Origin: CAVPOO01 sp963707015
Lineage (GTDB): Bacteria > Pseudomonadota > Gammaproteobacteria > Thiohalobacterales > Thiohalobacteraceae
Direction: 5' to 3'
Assembly (NCBI GenBank): GCA_963707015.1
Contig: CAVPOO010000004.1
Span: 124,001 to 188,000, forward strand
DNA length: 64,000 bases
Position numbers and translations under genes: made by a program. The notes below the pieces were generated by a model. The model saw only the letters and a list, made by a program, of their open reading frames with translations, searched no databases and was not told the DNA's origin. Shown here one piece after another: positions 35,386-43,050 of the stretch (its first letter is position 1; the number at the start of each line of letters is the position of its first letter).

Positions 35386-35829
35386 CTAGCCGGAAACCAC
35401 TGCGGATGCGCAATACTTGCAGCGTTTCGCCGCGATCGGAATCTCCGACAGGCATTCCGGGCATTCCTTGGTGGTCGGCTCGGCGGGTGGCGCTTCCTCG
35501 GCCTGCTTGAGGGCGTTCATTCCCTTGATGGCCATGAAGATCGCGAAGGCCACGATAATGAAGTCAAGTACGGTATTGACGAAGACGCCGTAGTTGATCG
35601 TCGGCGCACCGGCCTCCTGGGCCGCCGCCAGCGTCTCGTAGGGAACACTTCCCAGGTTGATGAACAGCTCGCTGAAGTCCACGTTACCCATCAGCTTGCC
35701 GATGGGCGGCATAATCACGTCTTTCACCAGCGAACTGACAATCTTGCCGAACGCGGCGCCGATAATGATACCAACCGCCATGTCGACAACATTGCCGCGC
35801 AGGGCGAACTTCTTGAATTCTTCAAACAT
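35386..35829 (-). CDS. mscL: Large-conductance mechanosensitive channel MscL with C-terminal zinc ribbon
   Basis: 147 residues. MFEEFKKFALRGNVVDMAVG and IIGAAFGKIVSSLVKDVIMP are TM1 of MscL; TM2 is FVNTVLDFIIVAFAIFMAIK. The tail ends with TKECPECLSEIPIAAKRCKYCA, two CxxC pairs, a zinc-ribbon seen in a branch of MscL proteins. MscL opens on membrane tension to release solutes in hypo-osmotic shock. ATG 35829 has AGGAGAAAG 3-10 bases upstream. Confidence 0.96.
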   Translation of the reverse strand: MFEEFKKFALRGNVVDMAVGIIIGAAFGKIVSSLVKDVIMPPIGKLMGNVDFSELFINLGSVPYETLAAAQEAGAPTINYGVFVNTVLDFIIVAFAIFMAIKGMNALKQAEEAPPAEPTTKECPECLSEIPIAAKRCKYCASAVVSG

Positions 35830-36169
35830 GTCTTTCTCCTGATTAGCGGGGCATATGCAATTTCGCGCACTGCACATGGCCGGACAGCAGCGAGTCAGCC
35901 GGAGCCGCCATGCCCAGACTCCGGACAGACAGAATTCCTCCGATACCTGTCAGCCAGTGCGTTCACAACCGGCCGCCAGCGTGCGTGAGGGAATTGTTCG
36001 GCACAGGCGGCACGGACACAAGCCGGGCAGGGGCGTTTTGTGTGAACATTCATCACGTGACTGCAAACAAATGTTACGGAGATGCTGACGGGTAAAGCGG
36101 GCAGGCCCGCGCGCCAGCATGTGGAACACACGGGGCGGCACCGCGCTCGCAGGCGGCTTGTTTGCGTCC
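35830..36169. other. Intergenic, no gene seen
   Basis: 340 bases between mscL and the bcp gene. Short open frames only, with no ribosome site or homology. Confidence 0.5.
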
Positions 36170-36634
36170 TCAGGCGCGGCGGGTCAGGAAATCCAGAAGC
36201 TGCCGTGCATGCCCCTTGGGTGCGACACCGTACTCGGCATAGCTTATCGCGCCGTCGGGATCGATCACGAAGGTCGAACGAACGATGCCGGTTTTCTTGA
36301 TTCCATCTTTTTCTTTTTCCTGAATGACCCCGAATTGGTTGCACAGCTCACCGTCAACATCGGCGAGCAAGGTCAGCTTGAGACCGTATTTCTCCCGAAA
36401 CGCCTGATGACTGAAACAGGTATCACCGCTGACGCCAATGACCTGCGCGCCAGCCTTTTCGAACTCGTCAATCAGGTCACTGAATTCGTTAGCCTGGATC
36501 GTACACCCGGGGGTGTCATCTTTGGGATAGAAGTACAGCACCAGATTCTGTCCCGCGAAATCCGCCGACGTACGCAGCTTCATATCCGCATCGGGCAAGG
36601 CGATGTCAGGGGCCTTATCACCTACGCGTAGCAT
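36170..36634 (-). CDS. bcp: Bcp/PrxQ-type peroxiredoxin
   Basis: 154 residues. Thioredoxin-fold with VLYFYPKDDTPGCTIQANEF: peroxidatic Cys44. In E. coli-type BCP the resolving Cys is five residues on, but here position 49 is Asn; Cys73 in GVSGDTCFSHQAF is a likely resolving cysteine as in the alpha3-type. Also FRE-K-YGLKLTLLADVDGE and STFVIDPDGAISYAEYG, all typical. Detoxifies hydro- and alkyl-peroxides with thioredoxin. Single gene. Confidence 0.93.
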   Translation of the reverse strand: MLRVGDKAPDIALPDADMKLRTSADFAGQNLVLYFYPKDDTPGCTIQANEFSDLIDEFEKAGAQVIGVSGDTCFSHQAFREKYGLKLTLLADVDGELCNQFGVIQEKEKDGIKKTGIVRSTFVIDPDGAISYAEYGVAPKGHARQLLDFLTRRA

Positions 36635-36808
36635 GTTCGCACTCCTGTTCGAAGGCCAAGAAACGTTTCACTGCAGCCACACCGCCCAACCGTTTGCGCG
36701 GCGGTCTACCGTGATGGTTACCGGTATATCAATAATCCGACACACGCCGGTGGTACTGACCGGGCCTGTTTACACCCACCGCCGGCAAGCCGAGCGAAGC
36801 CTCCAGCA

Positions 36809-37279
36809 TCAGAGATGGTGGCTGAAATGCCCCTCGACCGCATCGCCCATGAGCCTGCGAAACTGCTCGCCGGTCATCCTGACCAGCAGCTGGTGATCAC
36901 CTGCCTCGAAATAGATTTCGGGCTGGCTCGCCAACGCGCTGTCCCACAGTGTTTTCAGTCCATAGGCTGCCCCGAAGGGCGGAATCGCCCCCAGCGCACA
37001 ATCAGGGAAGAGTTGTGCGAGTTCGTCCTCCGAAGCCATGCCAATCATGGCTTCCAGGTGTTCGCCAATGCCGTCGAGCTCCAGATGGTGGTCGGATGGC
37101 AGGACGATCATCACGTAATGCTGTTTGTCTCTGACGATCACTGCCTTGGCGAGGCGATCTCCCGGCACATGTGCCACCTCGGCAGTCGCCATACTGCTCC
37201 CCGTCAGCGGATGGGCAACGAGATCGTATGCTGCGTCCCGGGCACGCAGATAGGCATCCAGTTTCTCTGCAATCGCCAT
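36809..37279 (-). CDS. YbaK/ProX-type aminoacyl-tRNA deacylase
   Basis: 156 residues with the YbaK core: AEVAHVPGDRLAKAVIVRDK (catalytic Lys region), MIVLPSDHHLELDGIGEHL and CALGAIPPFGAAYGLKTLWD, EIYFEAGDHQLLVRMTGEQF. Such editing proteins remove mischarged amino acids from tRNA (e.g. Cys-tRNA(Pro) or Ala-tRNA(Pro)). Which substrate is used cannot be read from sequence. ATG with GGAGAAAG upstream. Confidence 0.88.
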   Translation of the reverse strand: MAIAEKLDAYLRARDAAYDLVAHPLTGSSMATAEVAHVPGDRLAKAVIVRDKQHYVMIVLPSDHHLELDGIGEHLEAMIGMASEDELAQLFPDCALGAIPPFGAAYGLKTLWDSALASQPEIYFEAGDHQLLVRMTGEQFRRLMGDAVEGHFSHHL

Positions 37280-37657
37280 AACAGGCTTTCTCCTCTACAA
37301 CCGTGACCCGAAGATTCTGGCGGTCCAGTTTCAGGACCTAAACCAGAAGGATAGCGTACTTTCCTTCACCTGAGATAGACAGCAGACATTAATTGCATCT
37401 GTCACACGTACGGCCGCGCGAATCCTCTGCTGCCCCGCAAACGACCGCTCAGGCGGGTGGCACCGGGCAGGCAGGCAGGACCACGTCCGTCACCGCCCGC
37501 AGACGTCTCCGGTTCGGAAGCCATGCCTGTCTCCACGGGCACCCATCCCTTGCAGTCCCCGCCCCGAAAGGCCATCATAGCTCGCAGGCGGCCCTGAACG
37601 GGAGTCACCCTCAGCGCGGTACTATTTCAATTCAAACAACGATCCGAGGGGAGCGCG
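37280..37657. other. Intergenic, no gene seen
   Basis: 378 bases. Only frames without support on either strand. Confidence 0.45.
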
Positions 37658-37858
37658 ATGAAACTCAAATACGATGTCATCGAAGACGTTTTTGACGATA
37701 CCACTCACATCAGGACGATGACGGAGCAGGCACCTGTGCCGGGCGGGGGATGGCTGATACGAACCATACTCTATACGCCCAATCACATCACGATGGATGT
37801 CACTCACGTCGCCGGAACGGACAAGAAGAAGAAACCGCTTTTCGATCCCATTGCCTAG
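37658..37858 (+). CDS. Hypothetical protein, 66 aa
   Basis: 66 residues, MKLKYDVIEDVFDDTTHIRT and WLIRTILYTPNHITMDVTHV. GAGGGGAGCGCG-type ribosome site just before the ATG. No cysteine motif, no TM; a small beta-rich cytoplasmic protein of unknown role. Followed by another microgene at 37910. Confidence 0.6.
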   Translation: MKLKYDVIEDVFDDTTHIRTMTEQAPVPGGGWLIRTILYTPNHITMDVTHVAGTDKKKKPLFDPIA

Positions 37859-37909
37859 CCGCTCCCGGGCCTGAGCCGTAAGTCCCAGAGCGAGACCGGA
37901 CCACCCCAC

Positions 37910-38026
37910 ATGGATCAGGAAACAAAAGCATTACTCCGCAGCATCGCCCATCACCTGAAATGGGTGATTGCACTGTTGGTGGCGATACTGGCATTTCTGC
38001 TCGCCCAGAGTCTGGCCGGAGCCTGA
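37910..38026 (+). CDS. Small single-TM protein, 38 aa
   Basis: 38 residues: MDQETKALLRSIAHHLKW then a hydrophobic helix (about residues 18-36, WVIALLVAILAFLLAQSLAG). Follows the 66-aa gene by 51 bases on the same strand. Ribosome site weak (GAGACC). Function unknown. Confidence 0.45.
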   Translation: MDQETKALLRSIAHHLKWVIALLVAILAFLLAQSLAGA

Positions 38027-38179
38027 CGGTCCCGGTGTCGGACTCGGGCGCGTCGTGCCAGGCGGCCCCACCCCGAATAACCGCGGCATACACAGCTACG
38101 GCGCAGCCACCGGCAGGCAAGACCGGTTTGCCGGGCGCGGCCGGTTGTGAGACCGGGGTCGCGCGTCGGGGCATTGAGT

Positions 38180-38788
38180 GTAAAACCCGTGATCCCGCTC
38201 TGGATAAAGCTACCCTATACGGCATTCGTCTGCGTCCTGGTACCCGTCTACTGGGTGGAACGCGGCCCGGCCAATTTTCTCTGGGCATCCGACATCGCCT
38301 TGCTGGTCACGGTCGCCGCAGTGTGGCTGGAGAGCCGTCTTCTGGCCGGCATGATGGCGGTGGGCGTGCTGCTTCCAGAGCTTGCCTGGAACCTGGATTT
38401 CTTTTTGCGGTTGCTTACTGATACTGACGTGTTGGGCATGAATGCCACCGGCTACATGTTTGCGTCGCATGTCACCCCGCTGTTCAAGACCCTGTCGCTG
38501 TTTCACGTATTTCTCCCGGTACTGCTGTTGTGGCTGGTCTATCGCCTGGGCTACGATGCACGCGCCCTTCCCGCCGAGACACTGCTGACGTGGGTGCTGC
38601 TGGTCGTCTGCTATCTCTTCACCGATCCGGAGCGCAACCTCAACTGGGTGTTCGGCATCGGCAATCTGCCCCAGACCTGGATGCCGGGGCCGTTGTTCCT
38701 GCTCCTGTTGATGGCGGTATACCCGCTGTTCATCTTTGTTCCCACTCACCTCCTGCTGCGGATGGCTTTTCGCGCGCGCGCACGGTGA
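38180..38788 (+). CDS. Multi-pass membrane protein, unknown function
   Basis: 202 residues from GTG 38180 (alternative GTG 38147). About 6 membrane segments (LPYTAFVCVLVPVYWVERG, IALLVTVAAVWLESRLLAGM, MMAVGVLLPELAWNLDFFL, LSLFHVFLPVLLLWLVYRLG, LTWVLLVVCYLFTDPER, LFLLLLMAVYPLFIFVPTHL) and the motif NLNWVFGIG. The family is unknown to me, but similar proteins of about 200 residues occur widely without assigned role. Confidence 0.7.
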   Translation, partial: VKPVIPLWIKLPYTAFVCVLVPVYWVERGPANFLWASDIALLVTVAAVWLESRLLAGMMAVGVLLPELAWNLDFFLRLLTDTDVLGMNATGYMFASHVTPLFKTLSLFHVFLPVLLLWLVYRLGYDARALPAETLLTWVLLVVCYLFTDPERNLNWVFGIGNLPQTWMPGPLFLLLLMAVYPLFIFVPTHLLLRMAFRARAR

Positions 38789-39046
38789 TCACCGGTCTGA
38801 TCGTATTGCCGGGCGTGCAGGACCCGGGACACCCGGCTGACATGCCCCGGCCCGCCCACCGTCTTCCGGCGGCCTTGTCTTGTGCGGCAGCCGTAACGGG
38901 AAACGGCCGCGCCGCGGCCACGGTTGTCCGCTTTCGCTTCCCCCGACCCGGCGCGCGGTTATAGAATTCCCGGTGCGCCCCTCAGGATGCGGGGCAGACT
39001 GGACAGGGACGGTCGCCATGACAAACAGCGCACAGGAGGAGTCCTG

Positions 39047-39823
39047 ATGGAAACACGTCTCGCAAGTGCAGTGGCCGCTTCCCGCTCCCTGCCCGCTGCA
39101 CGGATCGCACTCCGCGCGGTGCCGGGCATAAAGACGCTATGCTGCAGCGCGCTGGTCGCGGCATCGCTGGTGATGCTTGGCGCCCCACCGGCCGATGCGG
39201 GCCTGACTGGCGAGGACGACACGGACACTGACACGGACAGCAGTCGCACGCTGGATTTCAACGAGCAAACCCATCTGGTATTCATGTGTGAAGAAGAGAA
39301 GCTTGCGCGGGATGTCTACATCACGCTGGGCACACAGTATCCGGGCGCGAAGGTGTTCGGAAACATCGATGATTCGGAAGAACGGCATAAATGCAGCGTC
39401 GCAGACATGCTGACAAAATATGCCGTCGCCAATCCCAGCACTAACGACAACGTGGGCGTATTCACCGGCGAGGATTACGGGTGGTACTTTACCGAAAAGT
39501 ACGCCGCTCTGATCAAACGCGGCTCGGTGAGTGCACTCGAGGCATTGTATGTCGGTGCCTTCATTGAAGAGCTGGACATGCTGGATATCAACCAGTGCCC
39601 GAAGGTCATTGTCGAAACCGACAACGGCATAAACGACGTCTCCGAGTGCGGGAAAGTCTATACGGACAATCCCGATATCCAGCGCCTTTACGAGTCGTTG
39701 CTCGAAGGTTCAAAAAACCACTTGCGAGCCTATGTGGGTGATATCGAGACCGTCATCGGTGACGGCAACTATGTGGCTCAGGTGCTGACGCAGGAACAGG
39801 TCGACGCCATCCTTGACCGTTGA
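39047..39823 (+). CDS. DUF2202 ferritin-like exported protein
   Basis: 258 residues. Signal region 1-50 (CCSALVAASLVMLGAPPADA), an Asp-rich linker, then the DUF2202 core: CEEEKLARDVYITLGTQYPG, FGNIDDSEERHKCSVADMLT, LEALYVGAFIEELDMLDINQ and LYESLLEGSKNHLRAYVGDI, four helices with Glu/His pairs that resemble a ferritin-like diiron site. The family is found in many Gram-negatives near redox genes, role unknown. Strong RBS AGGAGGAGTCCTG. Its transcript likely extends to the terminator at 40167. Confidence 0.85.
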   Translation: METRLASAVAASRSLPAARIALRAVPGIKTLCCSALVAASLVMLGAPPADAGLTGEDDTDTDTDSSRTLDFNEQTHLVFMCEEEKLARDVYITLGTQYPGAKVFGNIDDSEERHKCSVADMLTKYAVANPSTNDNVGVFTGEDYGWYFTEKYAALIKRGSVSALEALYVGAFIEELDMLDINQCPKVIVETDNGINDVSECGKVYTDNPDIQRLYESLLEGSKNHLRAYVGDIETVIGDGNYVAQVLTQEQVDAILDR

Positions 39824-40166
39824 CACACCCTCGACCGGCAGGCACTGCCCTGCGTGGCATCGCCACCGGTCGGATCGCGATGGCGCGCACGCGCAATGCG
39901 GCAGCAAAGGTACACGCCGCTTTTCGGCGGCGGCCGACGGATAGGCGTCCCTGCGCGAGGGTGAGAGCCCGCGGACGGCCGGGTATTTACCAGCCACACA
40001 CTGGCTGTGCTTTGCGGGCCTGGGGGAGCGGCAGGGCGAGGGCCGTAAACGAGACCTGGTTCACAGACTTGCCGGCGGGTTCCCCGTAAAAAGCGAGTTG
40101 CAGGCTGCCAGGAGTGGCGGCCCGCAAAGATAGCGATATCTTTCATCAATACCACCTCACTTATTA
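39824..40166. other. Long 3' region of the DUF2202 gene, structured but no gene found
   Basis: 343 bases between the stop and the terminator. Several GC-rich inverted repeats and a purine-rich stretch are seen, but no open frame has a credible ribosome site. It could carry a 3'-derived small RNA. Confidence 0.35.
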
Positions 40167-40191
40167 GCCGCCTTCGGGCGGCTTTGTTTTG
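40167..40191 (+). terminator. Rho-independent terminator
   Basis: GCCGCCTTCGGGCGGC stem-loop (UUCG tetraloop) followed by TTTGTTTTG on the plus strand. Ends the DUF2202 transcription unit. Confidence 0.9.
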
Positions 40192-40322
40192 TCCCGCAGC
40201 CGGCAGACCTGGCCGCGCAGCGCCGCTCGGTCCTGCAGGCGGCTGTCCAGACTTGTCTTTTGGGTCTATGCTTTATTCTGATAATTGCCTCGCATGTGCG
40301 TTTGCGTGAAGGAGACTGTCCG

Positions 40323-40682
40323 ATGACCTTGAATTTCCGCTCGGCACTTCCCGGCTTGTTTCTGGCAGCCGGTTTTTCGCTGATCTTTGCCCTCGATTCG
40401 CTTGCACAGGAGGTCGGAGATCTGGAGGGCGAGTGTCGCAATGAAGCCGAATATTACGGGATCTCCCAGGAGCAGCTTGACGAGTACGTAGCGGGTTGCG
40501 TGCTGTCCAAGGGCGGTGCTCCGGCCATGCCTGCAATGGAAGAGCCTGCGATCGATGAGCAGAGGGCGGAAGATCAACGCATGGAAGAACAAACGCTCGA
40601 GGAACAGCAACTGCAGGAACAGCCGGAGCTTGACGAATCGGCCATCGAGCAACCGGACTCCGGCGCCGTTGAGCTGCAGTAA
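40323..40682 (+). CDS. Small exported acidic protein
   Basis: 119 residues. Signal peptide 1-29 (LPGLFLAAGFSLIFALDSLA), then GDLEGECRNEAEYYGISQEQ and EYVAGCVLSK (a Cys pair about 22 residues apart) and a long Glu/Gln-rich tail (EEQTLEEQQLQEQPELDESA) likely to form a helix. AGGAG lies 8 bases before the ATG. Function unknown; similar short exported Glu-rich proteins sit near surface operons. Codon usage fits the neighbours. Confidence 0.65.
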   Translation: MTLNFRSALPGLFLAAGFSLIFALDSLAQEVGDLEGECRNEAEYYGISQEQLDEYVAGCVLSKGGAPAMPAMEEPAIDEQRAEDQRMEEQTLEEQQLQEQPELDESAIEQPDSGAVELQ

Positions 40683-40992
40683 TCGGAGCCTTTAGTCAGG
40701 GAACGACACGACACCCGCCTCCTGGAGTGCTCTTTACATAGCCTGTCGCCGCGGGCAGATCACGCTCGCCGGGATGCTTGAACCTGCCAGGGTGCAGGCT
40801 ATAAACCGTACAGCTCACGTGGGTTACGAGGCGCGGTCTTGCCGCCTCGTGAAGCGACTTTGACTGAGATCAAAGCGAATCCGGTGCGAATGCGTGTAAA
40901 TTGAGCGGCAGGCGTCTGGCATTGCGGAGTATTCCTGCAGCGCTCCCGTAGTGCTGGTTCCCTGGCAAGCCGCCGGTTGGAGGAAAACAAGA
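40683..40992. other. Intergenic, no gene seen
   Basis: 310 bases; nothing recognised. Confidence 0.45.
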
Positions 40993-41127
40993 ATGAAACA
41001 GCATACTCATCGGACAGAATCCAATTACCGCGCGGAAAAGGACAGAAATCGCGTGTTGCTGATGGCAATCATTGCCATCCTTGCGGGCATCATGATCGAA
41101 GCGGTACTTCTGTATCGCTCTTTGTAG
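40993..41127 (+). CDS. Small single-TM protein, 44 aa
   Basis: 44 residues: soluble, basic N-terminus (HTHRTESNYRAEKDRNR) then a membrane helix RVLLMAIIAILAGIMIEAVL and the end LYRSL. GGAGG lies 9 bases before the ATG. Unknown function; too short to have been called by length filters. Confidence 0.55.
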   Translation: MKQHTHRTESNYRAEKDRNRVLLMAIIAILAGIMIEAVLLYRSL

Positions 41128-41248
41128 GAGCCGCGCAGACATCATCTCGGCTCTGCGCCGGGCTCGCGGGCCGGGGCGGGTCTGCGCAGTTTGCTCAATT
41201 GGCTCAATCGAATGGGGTCGTCCAACGCTGCCTTTTGATAAATCCGGG

Positions 41249-41509
41249 CTAGGCGACTGGCAATGGCTGCACACCGACTGCCAGGTCTTCACACAGGCTC
41301 GCGGCCGTCACCCCCAGCGTGCGACCGATCTCCTGCAGTGCCCGGGTCAGTTGATGTCGTTGCCCGGCAGTCAGATCCTGGTAGGGCACCCACACGCGCT
41401 TGCCTTTGACAACAAACGGATAGTGGTCCCAGGGGTGGGGCCAGGGTGAGCCACCCTTTGCCTGCTCAACGCTGATCTCCAGGATTATCTCTGCTGCGAC
41501 ACGCATCAC
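41249..41509 (-). CDS. Hypothetical protein, 86 aa
   Basis: 86 residues: VAAEIILEISVEQAKGGSPW, PHPWDHYPFVVKGKRVWVPY and LTRALQEIGRTLGVTAASL. Coding-like composition and an ATG with a GGAG-like site. Family not recognised; the Trp/His-rich middle is distinctive. Confidence 0.55.
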   Translation of the reverse strand: MMRVAAEIILEISVEQAKGGSPWPHPWDHYPFVVKGKRVWVPYQDLTAGQRHQLTRALQEIGRTLGVTAASLCEDLAVGVQPLPVA

Positions 41510-41784
41510 TGCTCCTTACGTCAATGCTGCTGAGGTGGCAAGTTCACCACCGTTGGGGTTTCTCCCTGCGACATTCCCTTGGGCTGCCGGTAAACGGGCA
41601 CCGGAAGTTTAGTATGGTCCCGTCGAGAGATTTTGTGATGCAGGTTGCATATCCGACAGCACCGGTCCCAGGGTACCTGGACGTTCTGTCTTCAGCGCAC
41701 GCGGTATGTGCATGAGTCCGGGCGTGTGGGCAGCGACCGTCTTCGGTCACAGAGAAGCGCCCGCCGGATCAAACCGTCATGGTC

Positions 41785-41795
41785 GGGGGGGGGGG
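41785..41795. repeat. Homopolymer tract of 11 G
   Basis: Run of 11 G in the non-coding stretch 41510-41840, 46 bases beyond the sufE stop. Not inside an open frame. Homopolymers of this length are prone to slippage and may also be a sequencing artefact. Confidence 0.8.
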
Positions 41796-41840
41796 TTGAC
41801 GCGCCTGCGGTTGCCTGTCGGGAATTCACCGGGGACCGGC

Positions 41841-42305
41841 TCATTCCGACCCGCTGACCACCCGCGCGGGAGACGGCGACACTTGGGCCGCCGGCTGTAA
41901 ATCACGCGCCTGCCGTTTCATGAGTTCCACAATGGCATATACGCCGACGTGGCGGTTCGGGGAGAGATGCTCATCGAGATTCAGCCGGGAGAACAGTTCA
42001 TCGACATCCAGCTGTTCGAGCTCGGCGACCGTTTTACCGGCGCTGAGCTGAATCAATAACGCCAGCACACCCTTGATAATGCTGGTGTCGCAATCACCGT
42101 AAAACCGCACCAGGCCGGGATCGGCTTCATCACACCAGGCGCTCACCCAGACCTCACTCATGCAGCCCTTGACCTTGTTGTCTTCAGTCTTCAGGACCTC
42201 GGGCATGGCCGGCAGGTGTTCACCCAGCTCGATCAGGTACTGATAACGCTGATCCCAGTCCCCGAGCAGTTCGAAAATGTCTACGATGTCATCCAGGCTG
42301 GCCAT
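41841..42305 (-). CDS. sufE: SufE-like sulfur acceptor
   Basis: 154 residues. VDIFELLGDWDQRYQYLIEL, then VKGCMSEVWVSAW with the persulfide-accepting Cys48, RFYGDCDTSIIKGVLALLIQ and LSPNRHVGVYAIVELMKR: the full SufE/CsdE signature. Accepts sulfur from a cysteine desulfurase for Fe-S assembly. Last gene of the suf operon. C-terminal 20 residues are a non-conserved tail. No desulfurase lies in the operon. Confidence 0.95.
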   Translation of the reverse strand: MASLDDIVDIFELLGDWDQRYQYLIELGEHLPAMPEVLKTEDNKVKGCMSEVWVSAWCDEADPGLVRFYGDCDTSIIKGVLALLIQLSAGKTVAELEQLDVDELFSRLNLDEHLSPNRHVGVYAIVELMKRQARDLQPAAQVSPSPARVVSGSE

Positions 42306-42323
42306 GCTGATATCACTCGTTGC

Positions 42324-42650
42324 TTAGACGCTGAATGATTCGCCGCAACCGCATGCGTTCCTGACCCTGGGGTTGCGGAATTCAAACCCCTGGTTGACGG
42401 CATTGGTCTTGAGGTAATCCACCTGCATGCCATCAAGTTGCGCGAGGCTGTCTGTGTCCACCACGACCTTCACGTCGTGGTCTTCGAACACAACATCGTC
42501 ATTGCCGATCTCGTCGGCATACTCGACAACATAGCTGAACCCGCTACAGCCCGACTTGCGTGTTCCGAGGCGCAGCCCCAGCCCGTGACCCCGTTTTTCC
42601 AGCATGCGCTTCACGTGTCTGGCAGCGCTCGCAGTCAGTTCAATTGCCAT
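42324..42650 (-). CDS. sufA: A-type iron-sulfur carrier (SufA/IscA/ErpA family)
   Basis: 108 residues. Fe-S ligands: Cys in TRKSGCSGFSYVVEYAD and the C-terminal NACGCGESFSV. The rest (LAQLDGMQVDYLKTNAVNQG) matches HesB/IscA proteins. Takes assembled clusters from SufBCD to targets. It starts 20 bases before... the SufT end and lies 19 bases from sufE, all on the minus strand. Confidence 0.93.
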   Translation of the reverse strand: MAIELTASAARHVKRMLEKRGHGLGLRLGTRKSGCSGFSYVVEYADEIGNDDVVFEDHDVKVVVDTDSLAQLDGMQVDYLKTNAVNQGFEFRNPRVRNACGCGESFSV

Positions 42651-42669
42651 GCCTTGCTCCTCTCCTCGT

Positions 42670-43026
42670 TCAGAACAGACCCAGGGTCAGTTTCGCCTCG
42701 TCACTCATGCAGTCTGCGTTCCAGGGCGGGTCCCATACCAGTTCCACCCGGGCATCGCTGACACCCTCAACTGCCCGTATGGCGGATTCCACCTGGCCGG
42801 GCAGGCTGCCTGCCACAGGACATCCGGGCGCCGTGAGCGTCATTTTGACAAACACTTCTGAGCTGGCATTGATCTGTATCTCATAGATGAGACCGAGATC
42901 GTAGATGTTCACTGATATTTCCGGGTCGTACACCGTCCGCATGGCGGCGATGACACGCTCTTCCAGCGAGCCGTTGCCAGGCCGCGCAGCAGCTCCACTG
43001 AGTGCATCGGACTGTTGATCGAACAT
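42670..43026 (-). CDS. sufT: SufT, MIP18/DUF59 Fe-S assembly factor
   Basis: 118 residues from ATG 43026 (AAGGAA 5 bases upstream; an ATG at 43044 is also possible). VIAAMRTVYDPEISVNIYDL and GLIYEI, then MTLTAPGCPVAGSLPGQVES and WDPPWNADCMSDEAKLTLG: the DUF59 core with the invariant Cys and the D-P-x-I pattern. Non-bacterial relatives mature cytosolic Fe-S proteins; in bacteria SufT helps SufBCD. In operon between sufD and sufA. Confidence 0.95.
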   Translation of the reverse strand: MFDQQSDALSGAAARPGNGSLEERVIAAMRTVYDPEISVNIYDLGLIYEIQINASSEVFVKMTLTAPGCPVAGSLPGQVESAIRAVEGVSDARVELVWDPPWNADCMSDEAKLTLGLF

Positions 43027-43050
43027 GAGGGATTCCTTGACCATTGGGCT

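Noticed and set aside
39820..40155. Frames on both strands in the DUF2202 3' region
   Set aside because: No start with ribosome site; peptides have no recognisable features. Kept only as possible RNA.
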